Shown here piece after piece: positions 46,966 to 57,429 of a DNA stretch of 64,000 nt (position 1 is its first letter; the number at the start of each line of letters is the position of its first letter). The notes under the pieces are model-generated. The model saw only the letters and a program-made list of their open reading frames with translations. It ran no database searches and was not told where the DNA came from. Both the position numbers and the translations under genes were made by a program. The DNA comes from Fennellomyces sp. T-0311 (Eukaryota; Mucoromycota; Mucoromycetes; Mucorales; Lichtheimiaceae), in assembly GCA_025266875.1 (NCBI GenBank), contig JALLLT010000012.1, positions 124,001 to 188,000 of the forward strand, written 5' to 3'.

Positions 46966-47720
46966 TTATGTATCGATGTTATCCATGAAATCTTGCTTGA
47001 TGTTCTCTGCAGTGTTCGCATTATTGGTTTCCTGCGCAGCACGTCGCGTTTTCGGAATCAATATTTGAGAATCGGCAGGCAAAATTAGAGAGGAATCAGT
47101 AAGTGACGTATCCTTGGTATCTAGACAGTCGAGGTAAATATCGATGGTAACATGCAGCGCTATTTCATTCTTTATTGTTACCATGCTTCTTTTCCCAACA
47201 TGCATGAAAGTTCTTTTTCACATGCCAGGTGCACAGGATCGATGATGACCTTGGAAACACTACTCTGACCGCAGACAACAGTGCTTCTTGGCTGTCCGTG
47301 ACGAACACACTCGGTGTAAAAGTAGTATACACGATATCTTGTAGCTGGCGCAAGACCCACAGGCAGTTTCGTCTTTCACGTTTGCAACGATCACCGATGC
47401 AATTAATACTGTACCGACCTAAGCTTTACCCGGCCAAGGTTGGATACCCCAACAATATTCACCAAAGGTTACTTGCTATTGGAAGTTTTGTACGTGGCAC
47501 CGATGATACATACCTCCGAGAACATTCTTGCAATTGAAATGGAGTTGGGGTGTGCGACAAATAGGCCAGCCAAGCAGTTGCTATCGTCGTACGCGTATCG
47601 AATTCGATATTGTTCGTCGTTCAAAAATTCAGCAAGGGTATCAAGATCAGTGAGGCCTTCGGTGCTGTATAGTTTCGAGCGAAACGTATATATGTCGTGT
47701 ACAATGCACATATCCCGGGA
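46966..47720 (-). pseudogene. MULE-type transposase fragment (N-terminal and catalytic part)
   Basis: Minus-strand frames, broken by several stops, read DTLAEFLNDEQYRIRYAYDD, then a catalytic-Asp region ATYKTSNSK after FSEVCIIG, later FVTDSQEALLSAVRVVFPRS with a second catalytic Asp and LCTWHVKKNFHACWEKKHG. This order is that of the MULE transposase domain. At least two frame shifts and stops are present between 47360 and 47470. Confidence 0.68.
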
Positions 47721-48393
47721 GCCTTAGGGACTCCTATATGTATTCAGTATTATATGCGCCGCAGTGATATCCGGTTTATTAGCAACATTAATAAAGATCG
47801 CAAAGAAAATAGAGGCGCACCCTGTGGCTTCTAAATTTGGTCAAACCAACAGCTAAAGGAGCAGATACGCTTACAAGTACTTAAATATCGTCTGCAATCA
47901 TTCTTTATGGCTCGTACAACGCTTAAAGCAACTTTATTAATTAACAAAAGATGCCAGAACAGGGTGAATACTGCTTGGCAAAATATATTAGAAGACGCTT
48001 CAAGACAAACTAGCGAGGTTAAGGCGAGAAAGTGAGAATTAGTTACTTTTCCAAGCCGATTACAGTAATCCGGAGGTAGTTCAAAAGTTACTATTACTTC
48101 ATGGGAGGTATTAGACCTGTACCTAAAGGTATTAGGCCTCTCCCTTGCTGTTCGAATGTTTCGTTACATTACTACAAAAGTATGATGAATTGCATGTTTG
48201 AAAAAAAAACCATAAAGGCAAAAAAAGCAGTCGGCGATGTTAGAGGCGGAAGATACGTAGCGGGAATGACTACTGCCATAGTTCCATTGAGAGCCTTGCA
48301 GAATCACAACTTTTATAAACGATTCCCTTGGGGAGAAGCGGTCGATTCTGGGGTGAGTTGGGTGTTGCTTGATGCACCACTTTACTCGTCGTC

Positions 48394-48591
48394 TTATTGC
48401 GGGTGAATCAGGTTGTCGATCAGGTGGAGCAGTCGGAGTAGTGCTCGCCTAGCCTTCTCCCATTTACCACGGATGAGACCAACATCTAAACGCGGGAGGC
48501 AGTTCAGTATATAGTCTATTGGGCGAACTCCAGGATCGAGCGCGGGGACTGCACCGATAATCCAGAGGTATATCCAGGCCTTTGAACCCAT
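48394..48591 (-). mobile_element. LINE 3' fragment, copy C
   Basis: The minus-strand frame includes IDYILNCLPRLDVGLIRGKW and ARRALLRLLHLIDNLIHPQ, homologous to the C-terminus of the reverse transcriptase in copies A and B. It is shorter and more diverged than either, and stops interrupt it just downstream. Confidence 0.7.
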
Positions 48592-48599
48592 CTTATAGG

Positions 48600-49619
48600 T
48601 AAATTGAGCTCTGGAGAATTATACGCACGATCTGAATTGGAGGTATTGTTTGATTTTTGAACGCGCTTACTAGCTTTAAAAGCGATTAGATCTCTATGAT
48701 ACGTATATAGGTACGTTTTATAGAGTAATTAAATGCGGATCCAGTGACGGTAGTAACTTAAAATATTTGCGGCAAAGGAAAAAGCCTACAAAGAAGAAAT
48801 GCAACTTTTGGCCTATAAGTGAGTCTTGCAATACATTATTATATGTAAAGGTGTATTCCGGCTTCTGTACCAGAAGCTCCAAAATGTGCAGCTTATGAAA
48901 CCGTTGATATTGCGCTTCTGGCGTAATTCGGGTTCGAGTTATGACCCGAAAGGAATCAGTTCATGCTAACTTATATCAGTCCAGAAAGTATGAAATGGAA
49001 GGAGTTTCAGGTGGAAGCGTAATACGAAACAAAACGTCAGAACAAGAAGAGCATATGAAATGAAATAGGTACGTAGGTGCTACTCGAATGCTGCAATATG
49101 ATCTTTTTACTGAGAGCTTCAACGATATCAAGAGAGCTAATATTCTTACTTTCGATCCGTCGTTCAATCACTGGTCTCTATGGAAACCGATGTGATATAT
49201 CCAGTTATCAACGCAACAGAATGTCCAGTACCAGTATTTCGAGAAACAATGTGGCAAATAGTGCTTATATCGAGCCATGACTGGTTTGGATCGGTAAGGC
49301 AGCACGGGTTATCAGCCTTATCATGCATGCACGCACAGTCACAACGACACATTTGATTTCGAATTGGAGAAGCAAAGACACCGCGAGATATAGTATTCCT
49401 CAGTAAACAAAATCATAATAGATATTGGCTGCTGTTGTAATAGGTGTTATGTATCGCAAACACGCTCAGCCCGAGCCATCACGGCTTTAAAGGGGATCCT
49501 TGACAGAAGAATTGGCAGCGGCTGCATTGGTTGCAGAAGAAGATTCATTGGCCGCTGCCCTGTAAAAAAAACTTTTCGACTTTTTTTTTGTCTTCGTCGT
49601 TCTCTCTATTCAACCCACA
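48600..49619. other. Gene-free segment upstream of SSZ1
   Basis: About 1 kb with no supported gene or recognised repeat. Short pyrimidine tracts just before 49620 precede the SSZ1 start codon, so the promoter lies at the right end. Confidence 0.5.
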
Positions 49620-51422
49620 ATGAGCGTTATTGGCATCAACTTTGGTACCTCGTACACCTCTATCGCCTACTTGAATAAGGTATACTAGCGTGGGAGCGAA
49701 TGCGTTATTCAATCGCTCAACTGACATGTCCACTTTTAGGAAGGTCGCGCCGACTGTCTTGCTAACGAAGAAGGTGATCGTCAGATCGCCTCAGTTCTTG
49801 CTTTCCATGGCAACGAAGAGGTGAGCAGGATTGGTTGAATAACTGGCTTGGATTCAGGGATTGATGCAAAAAACAATGTAGGTCGTTGGTTCGCAAGCCA
49901 AGTCTGACATTGCTCGTAACCCAAACACCACTGTGGCGAACTTCCGTGCCGAGATTGGCAAGAGGTATGAATTCTTCTTTACTACGTATTAAACAGGGTT
50001 TACTGATTGTATACATTGTGTGTTAGCTTCAGCCAGAGTGAGGAATTGCCTGGATCGGCCGCACCTGTCATCGAAAAGGCCAGACAACCAGCTTACGAGA
50101 TCACGCTTCCCGAGTCCAAGGTTGTGTTCACGGCGTCTGAAGTCTCCACCAAATTCTTGCGCCACATTCGCGAATCAGCCGAAGCCTTTTTGGGTACTGG
50201 CGTGACCGGTGCCGTTTTGGCTGTGCCATCGTACTTTACCGAAGAACAGCGCAAGGCTCTTGTCGAGGCTGCCGAGTCTGCCGGTATCCCCGTTCTGCAG
50301 CTGGTTCATGAATCCGCTGCGGCTGTCCTTGCCTACGAAACCGTGCACAAGAATGCCAACCAGGACAAGACCGCCGTCGTCTGTGATCTTGGCGGCCACT
50401 CGCTCGATGTCACTGCGCTGAACGTCCGTTCGGGTCTCTACACTGTTCTCGCCACTGCCCACGACACCAAGCTGGGCGGTTCGTCCCTCGATGACTTGCT
50501 GATCACTCACTTTGCCAACGAGTTCAAGAAAAAGTCCAAGGTCGACATTACCTCCAACCGCAAGGCCCTTGCCAAGCTCCGTGGTGCGGTTGAGGTCACC
50601 AAGAAAATGCTTTCCAGCGCCAACTCTGCGCCATGCTTCGTCGAGTCGCTTGCTGACGGTCTGGATTTCCACAGCACCATCAACCGTATGCGCTTCGAGA
50701 TCATGGCCAACAAGGTGTTCGCCAAGGCTTTGGATACCATCCGTGAGGTGCTGAAGAAGGCTGACTTGGATGCATCGGAAATCGACGAGGTTATCCTTGT
50801 CGGTGGCTCTGCTCGTATCCCCAAGTTCGCCGTCAAGCTCCGTGAAGTGTTCACTGCTGATCATACCAAGGTTCTCTCCGGTGAGATTGAGGCCGATGAG
50901 GTTGTTGCTCGCGGCTGTGCTCTTCAAGCTTCCTTGTTGGCTGGTTACGAAAAGGAGGACGTTGAGGCTTCCCAGGAACCTGTCATCACCCTGGCTCCCC
51001 ACACACAAAAGGCCATCGGTGTCCTGAACGCCAACAACGAGTTCGTCACTGTCATTCCCCGTGGCACCGCGCTGCCTGCTCGTCGCACCTTTGAATTCAG
51101 CAACGCCGCTGCTGGTCAGACACACGCGTACTTGGCGCTCTACGAGGGTGACCGTACCATCGAGAAGGTCGAGATCCCCGCCGAGCCCATCGAGGTCGAG
51201 GAGGGTGAGGAACCTGTCGAAGAAGAGCCCGAGATTGTCACCAAGGTGGTTGTCAAGCCCGCCACGCTGTTGGCCGAGGCGTCGCTGCCATTGTCTCAGG
51301 GCAAGGCGGCCAAGGGCAGCAAGATCGAGGTCCAGATCACTGTGGACGCGGATCGCAAGGTCAACTTGGTCGTGCGCGAGAAGAACGGATCGAGTGTGAT
51401 CAAGGTTGCTGGCAAGCAGTAA
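49620..51422 (+). CDS. SSZ1: Ssz1-type atypical Hsp70 of the ribosome-associated complex
   Basis: Four exons: 49620-49679, 49740-49820, 49882-49964, 50027-51422; 539 aa. Ssz1 pairs with the J protein Zuo1 on ribosomes to stimulate Ssb on nascent chains. The ATPase domain starts GINFGTSYTSIAYLN and shows the second phosphate loop as VCDLGGHSLDV and the adenosine motif VILVGGSARIPK. At 539 residues it is shorter than canonical Hsp70s (about 640), and the truncated substrate domain with an acidic insertion (EVEEGEEPVEEEPEI) fits Ssz1. All three introns lie in the first 10 percent of the gene. Codons strongly favour C at third positions, which suggests high expression; the long antisense frames here are by-products of that bias. 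Confidence 0.94.
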
Positions 51423-51570
51423 ACAAGCATTCTATATAAAAACACATCTATTACGGCATACATCCTTCGCCCGCCACCATCCATTTCCCTTCCATCGCAT
51501 GTACTAAGTAAATAGAGAAAACTTCACTTTTTCATTTTCTTTTAAAAATGGCTTTCGGTTTATAATATCA

Positions 51571-54500
51571 TTAGTATGCGCGGGTGGGTGTTGTGGCCGC
51601 CGCCGCAGGGGATCGTTCAGACATGCTATGCTTCATCATGCTCACTTGGTCCGATGTGTCTTCCAACTGACGCATCACCTCGCCCAGAGCCTCTTCTCGC
51701 TCGTCCAGTGCCATGCGCAAATGCTGAATGTCTTCCATACAGCCAGCCAACTGCTGCTTGAACATCTGTGCTTCGTCGTGTACTCTAACGTTCGCTTGTT
51801 CCAGCTGGGCGATCTGTGCCTTGCTCTGGTCCATCTGTTTAGATGGTGGGGTGGACAAGCAGTCTGCCAGCTGGTTCGTCAAGTCCGCCACCTTGTTCAC
51901 GTTCTCGCGCACCTGTGCTTCGGCCTGCGCTGCACGGCGATGAACTTGCTCGACCTTTTCCAATGCGCGCTCGTGCGCCTTTGTCGCTTCTTCCGCACGC
52001 TGTTGAGCTTCTTTGGCACGTTCTTCGGCCGATTCACGTGCGCTGTGGTCATGATGTCCTTGTTTGTTCAATTGCTGCAACAGACGTCGATTCGTTTCAT
52101 TTTCGGTCAAGGTCTGCGCCAGTCTGTGTTCGAGTGCCTGGACAGGATCCTGCTGCACTTCTCCTTGCTGTCGACGTCGTTCCATCAATCCAATGTACTT
52201 GGACTTGAAATACGCCGCTTCCTGAAGAGCTGCTGTGCGGATACGGTCCGTCTGTTGCACTTTGGTTGCCATGTTTTGATGCATCGTTTGTCCACTAATG
52301 TGCGTCTGCGTGCACTTGAGCTCGGCCTTCAATGCCGCTACTTGTTCGATTAAAGCGTTGCTTTCCACAATATCGTCACGTGAGGATGTATCGTGTAATC
52401 GCATTTTGCGTGCCATGGAAACTTCGCCACGCCACCAGGGCTCTTTTTTCTTCATACTGTGAATGATGGCATCCTGGGCTTTGATATCACGCATTAGTGA
52501 CTGCAGCTCGCTTTCGTCTTCTACAGTGGGTGATAATTCAAGTGTTGCTGTACTTGTAGCAGCAGTGGCCGCAATATGCGAATCTGGAAACATGGATACG
52601 GTATCCTTGCGTAAGGTGGTGCTATCCTTACTGCGCAGAGTGCTGTTGAGTGACACACCTTCACGGGATGGCCGTGGTGGTCTCTGCGGCGAAGGGTTCC
52701 TCTGCGGCGAAGGGTTGCGAGTTGGACTGACAGATCGTTCGTCTTCCTTTGACGGACTCAGTTGTCGTTGATGGTCATCCGAAGGCAATGGCGATGTTGC
52801 ACGAGGTCGTCGGAGTGCGGCAGGTGGCACCATTGACATGTGTCTCGGAGGTCGTTGCGGCGCCGTCGATGTCTAACCGTTGTTCGTCAGTAAAAGGCAT
52901 GCATTCGAGCTGTTTTTAGCGCTTACCTGGTCAGGATGAAGCGAGCGGTGTCGACTCGCAGCAGCAGCAGCAGTAGCAGTAGCAGCGCTAGTCGGATTCA
53001 AAGTCGAAGTGGGACTAGTGGGACTAGTAGTAGTATTAACAGATGAGGCTGCAGTAGTAGGTATAGGTGTAGTTGATGTATTCTCTACTGGTTCTCTAGA
53101 TGGTACGGTTGGGCTCTCCATTCTAGGCGTTGGGGAAGCTTGCGGCTGTAACCTCTCGTTGCTTGGCTTTTGTGCCATTCTATTCGCATCGGGTTCGTGC
53201 GAAGGTGCTGGCGATGTTGCCGTCTGTGTTTCTGGTGGATATCGGATCTTTGCTATAGAAAAATCAGCCCATTGCATCCCTTCCTCTCTCTCTCCTTTTT
53301 CAAAAATCACATACAGCAGTCCAGGATATTGATCGAAAAGGGTGAATCATCGATTTTTCCGGTGCCACAATCACCGCCTATTGCTACGATCCGCTCGCCA
53401 AACGCGGTGATGGTGGAATCACACCGAGGAGACGGTGCTGGTCCCATATTTTGAAACATAAACCAGCGCTGGCCTGAAAACCAATATTAGGCTGCATTGT
53501 TTAAATATAGTAATCGTGTGCTAACCTCGAATTTTGAAGGCACAAAGATCGCCGAGCTCATGACCGTCGGGGCCACGACCGCCGAACACATACATAACAT
53601 CGTTTACCAGCGCAGCGGCACAGCCTTCGCGCGGAACAGGGATATAGCCCACGGCAGGTATCTGTGACCAGCTTCGCGAGTGCAGATCGTAAGCCCATAC
53701 GTCATTATACAGGTGATCGCCGTCTGAACCGCCAAAACTTTAATAACCTGATTAGTTTGCTGTAAATTTCACATTGTAGATCCGCTTACATATATAGCTT
53801 GTTCTCGTAAACAACAGATACATGTCCTGATCGTCCTGCAGGACCCTCGTTGCTGGATGCAATATGCTCCCATTGGGGGTTGCTTTGATCTACCCGTCCC
53901 AATTAGCCACTCTTGCTGCCTGTCCTTCGCAAAGTAAACTAACATGTGCTCGCATTGATCACAAACATATCGTCTAGATATCGGCCTGCCCGCTGGCCGC
54001 CCCAAAAGTACAGTGAGTTGCCGCCTATGGCAACGGAATGGCCAGAGCGTTCCACCGGTAAACGCCCATCCATCATCTGAATGCGGGTCCACTGCCGTGT
54101 GTCTTTTTTTTTTTACAGAAATTTCGGGGTTAATATGAACGTGTACACAAGGCGGCGGATTGAAACTCACTGAGATTGAGGGTATAAAAGTGTGGATCCC
54201 ATTTTTCGTCATGATTGCTTGGCTCACCGCCATACACTAGTTGCATTTTAGTCCCATTCCGTTTTCAGAGGCGGCTGTAGCTTACGTAGGATGCTGTTGT
54301 TTCCTAGAGGTGCAATAGCTGGATACATGCGGGGCGGCGGCACATCCCCGGTGGCATTAATAGGGTTCGCAGACATACTATCTAATGCATTCCGGGTTAG
54401 TACACACAACAACCACTGTTTAGAAAGAGAGAAAGAGAGAGAGAGATAAATTACTGGTATCAATGAGAAAGAGATCCTTCTTGGACTTATTATGCGTGCC

Positions 54501-54659
54501 GCCATAAAGGATCAAGTTATCGGAAGGCAGTGCTGCTGCTGTGGCATGTCCGAAGCGAGGCAGCACATGCGAGTGGCTTCCGCCCAGTTTTCGCTGCGTC
54601 CATGGGTATGCGACCGATTTGTCCGTACTGTTCTTTGTAAACTTTGAAAACAGCGACAT
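51571..54659 (-). CDS. Kelch-repeat protein with C-terminal coiled coil
   Basis: Nine exons: 54659-54455, 54381-54286, 54236-54171, 54102-53944, 53889-53790, 53737-53526, 53473-53315, 53252-52927, 52872-51571; 874 aa. Six kelch blades cover about residues 20-330, seen as NLILYGGTHN, ILLYGGEPS, LYFWGGQRAG, FGGSDGDHLYNDVWAYD, MYVFGGRGPDGH and VAIGGDCG, giving a beta-propeller. A Ser/Pro/Thr-rich linker follows, with an NPSPQRNPSPQRP repeat. About residues 600-850 are a long Glu/Gln/Ala-rich coiled coil. The layout matches Tea1/Kel1-type cell-end or polarity markers. Intron phases agree throughout. Several acceptors needed family sequence to choose (54103, 53890, 54382). Confidence 0.9.
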
Positions 54660-54919
54660 GCGGAGATGATGACCGTTGTTGCTTTTATAATGTATTCAAT
54701 GTCAATGAAGTAGAAAAGGAGAGGACTGGGTTGTGAGTGGGAAGAGTCTCCCAATGTACGAGTGGTCTTTCGGCGAGAGAGGAAAAAGAGAAAGAGAGGA
54801 AAAGGTAATGTTGGGTGCAGCAAGAAAAGATGAAATACATAGTCTGAAGATTAAATATGATTGTGTACAACGCGAAATCAACTTGTTCCTGGATGCCCTT
54901 TCTCTCCTGTGTTTCACAA
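54660..54919. promoter_or_regulatory. Divergent promoter region, kelch protein / SEN2
   Basis: The 260 bp between the divergent start codons should contain both promoters. A purine-rich stretch (54770-54800) lies in the middle. No factor site was recognised. Confidence 0.45.
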
Positions 54920-55901
54920 ATGCAGCCACTCCCTGTGTACCTCGCTACCTCATGCTTCTCTTCGCTGTTTCATTCTACTCCAAAGCCATGGAGTGCCACG
55001 CTGATCGAACACGCCTCATTTGTCTGTCTTGAGCATACCGCTGACACAGATCCGTTCCAAGCAGGTCTCTTTGGGAAAGGATCGCTTTCTCGATCACAAC
55101 CGACCTGGAAATCCCGCGTCCTTGATGCTCGTAATCTTTTCACTTTAATCTTTCTCTTCATCGATTTAACTTGGCCTTGATTAGCTGATAAAGACACCGT
55201 GTTTCTTGAGCACATTACTGAGCAACGAAGACAACAGAAACGTAACCATGACAACGCTACTTCGTCGGCATCAGGTCTATGGAGCACTGAAGAGATTAGA
55301 ACCATGGTTGACAACTACGACTATGAACAAATCATGTTGGATTTCTACGAAGCATTCTTCCTCAGATACGCATTGAATACTCTGGTGATCTATGATGCGT
55401 CAAATGTAAGAAATAGCTTTGGATATTAGACAACGGTGAGGCTGATCTCACGTAGAAACGACTTTCCATTGACGACTGTTGGACCATATTCTCAAACCGC
55501 ACACCACTGTTTGCAACTCGCTATGCTGCATACCATTACTACCGTAGTTTAGGATGGGCACCCAAGCAAGGCAGCAAATTTGGCGTGGATTTTGGTAACA
55601 AATGGAGGTATTTGGAACAAATCAAGCAATTAATTCGTCGCTAGTATTATACAGAACCGGACGTAGGCACCATCATGCAGATTTCGCTGTTGTCGTGATA
55701 TCTGCACCAGAAAACAGCAGCACAATGGATTGGAAGGAGCTGCATCGGTTAAATCGAGTGTGTACCCAGGTTAAAAAGACGTTGGTGCTTTGTTACGTGA
55801 CAGGACCGGATGACATACGTCGTCCTCAATGCCTCGAATCGTTTAATGTGCAAGAAGTGATATTAAAAAGATGGTCTCCCGAGAGGAATCGGGAGAAATA
55901 A
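54920..55901 (+). CDS. SEN2: tRNA-splicing endonuclease subunit Sen2
   Basis: Four exons: 54920-55130, 55185-55405, 55456-55594, 55645-55901; 275 aa. Sen2 is the catalytic subunit that cuts the 5' splice site of pre-tRNAs. The N-terminal segment has the family sequence [15 protein letters not shown]. The C-terminal nuclease domain shows [20 protein letters not shown], then [17 protein letters not shown], containing the catalytic Tyr and His, and a Lys in [11 protein letters not shown] as the third active residue. At 275 aa it is shorter than yeast Sen2 (377). The first Met could be 54857 in the same frame; 54920 ([11 protein letters not shown]) was chosen because homologues open in a similar way. 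The stop is 17 bp from that of the convergent aminotransferase. Confidence 0.9.
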
Positions 55902-55918
55902 CATTACACGTAACCTGT

Positions 55919-57429
55919 CTATTTACGATGTCTGGCGCAGAATTGAGCCATGCGGTCGTAAGCCTCGGAAAGGCTGTCTGCTGGAGGAGTAATCACGATA
56001 CGAACAAAATTGGGGTAGTCAAAGCACTGCAATCACTCGTTTAGCTAATGTACAGTATCAAGTGAACTTTCTTTTTACCTGGCCAGGCAAGCACAAAACA
56101 TTTTCTTCAGCGACGAGCTTTTGGCTAAACTCAACATCCGAAGCGATGTCCTTGAATTTTTCAATATCAATACCAACCTGTAATATATATATGTGTGTGT
56201 GTCAGTACGTAACATCAACTAAAGAACATGACTTTTGCCTTACCATCATGTACATGGCACCCTGAGGAGTAACAGGCTTCAATCCGTCAATCTTGGAGAC
56301 TGCTTCGACGCTGATCTTGGTATTGAGCTACAGTCCAACTGCTTAGTAATCCATAAATGCAAAAGCTGACAAGATCTTACTTCCAATTGCTTGATCGTAT
56401 CATCATAGAAGGATTGTGGGGTGCGATGCAAGATATCATCCAAAGCGCCCTGAGTTACCGAGTTTGGACCCAGAATGACCTGGGACAAATTCAGCAAACC
56501 TTCTCGAACTTCCTTGCCAAGCACATTATGACAATCCTGGATCAAGATCCAGCCAATGCGCCAACCAGGAACAAGCCACTTCTTGGCCAAACCACCGACG
56601 GAGAGGATCGGGACATCCTTAGTAAGCGATGCCATGGGATAGAACACGTTACCCTTGAAGACCAAGTCGCAGTAGATTTCATCGGCAATGATGGGAACAT
56701 GGTGCTTGGCAGCAACGGCAAGGATGTCTTCCAAATGTCCGCGAGAGTATACCGAGCCACATGGATTTGAAGGGTTGTTGATCAGGATGGCGGCAGTGTT
56801 ATCGTCGATCAACGACTCCATATGCTTCAGGTCAGCTTGCCAATTCTGTTCTGGCAACAGATTGTAGTATCGTCCTTCGATCTGCTTGACATCAGCCAAG
56901 CTACGGTACAAGGAAAATCCGGGACAAGGCAAAAGGATGTTTTGGCCAGGGTTGCAGAGAACGCTGAAACAGATTTCCAAAGCACCTGAGCAGCCATTGG
57001 TGAGGATTACATCATCAGCTGTCAATGGTGCTTCAGGAACACTGTATTTGCGTGCAACAGCTTCACGCGCCTGAATAGATCCTTTTATATTATCAGTTCA
57101 GTACCCATGCATCTTTTCTATTGCCATGACATACCATGAGCAGGTGCGTAACCATTGTGCTTGAATGTATTCAACTGCTTGGTAACGGCGTCATTGGCAC
57201 TTTGGTGAACGTTGAAGTTTCCGAAAACAGTGGGATCACCTGTTTTAAGAGGCTCAGTAATGACATTGACACGATTGAGTACGAGGAACATACCAACAGA
57301 TAAGCTTATAAACGATTTTTGAGCTTTAGGATCAACCTTAAGCTTGTCGACAATTTGACGAATGGGATTATGTGCGCGTTTTGACACGTCAGAGGATCGA
57401 ACGTTCCAAGTTGTGCGATTGGTGGCCAT
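55919..57429 (-). CDS. Tyrosine aminotransferase-like PLP enzyme
   Basis: Six exons: 57429-57294, 57239-57135, 57081-56381, 56327-56244, 56177-56079, 56026-55919; 410 aa. It is a class-I aminotransferase that moves the amino group of tyrosine (or related amino acids) to 2-oxoglutarate. Hallmarks are [13 protein letters not shown], the phosphate-binding [36 protein letters not shown] with the PLP-binding Asp and Tyr, and [18 protein letters not shown] with the Schiff-base Lys and phosphate-binding Arg. The final FVRIVITPP carries the substrate-carboxylate Arg. The start at 57429 follows a 17-residue upstream extension that is also open; the conserved domain fits the shorter form. Confidence 0.93.

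Noticed and set aside
48901..48960. GGGTTCGAGT-like word suggesting a tRNA T-arm
   Set aside because: No acceptor stem, D-arm or A-box can be fitted around it.
50175..51125. 316-codon open frame on the minus strand opposite SSZ1
   Set aside because: It is a mirror of the codon-biased SSZ1 exon; its residues have no family character.
51628..52353. 241-codon plus-strand frame opposite the kelch protein coiled coil
   Set aside because: It is the complement of a Glu/Gln/Ala-rich coding region, which leaves the other strand open by composition.
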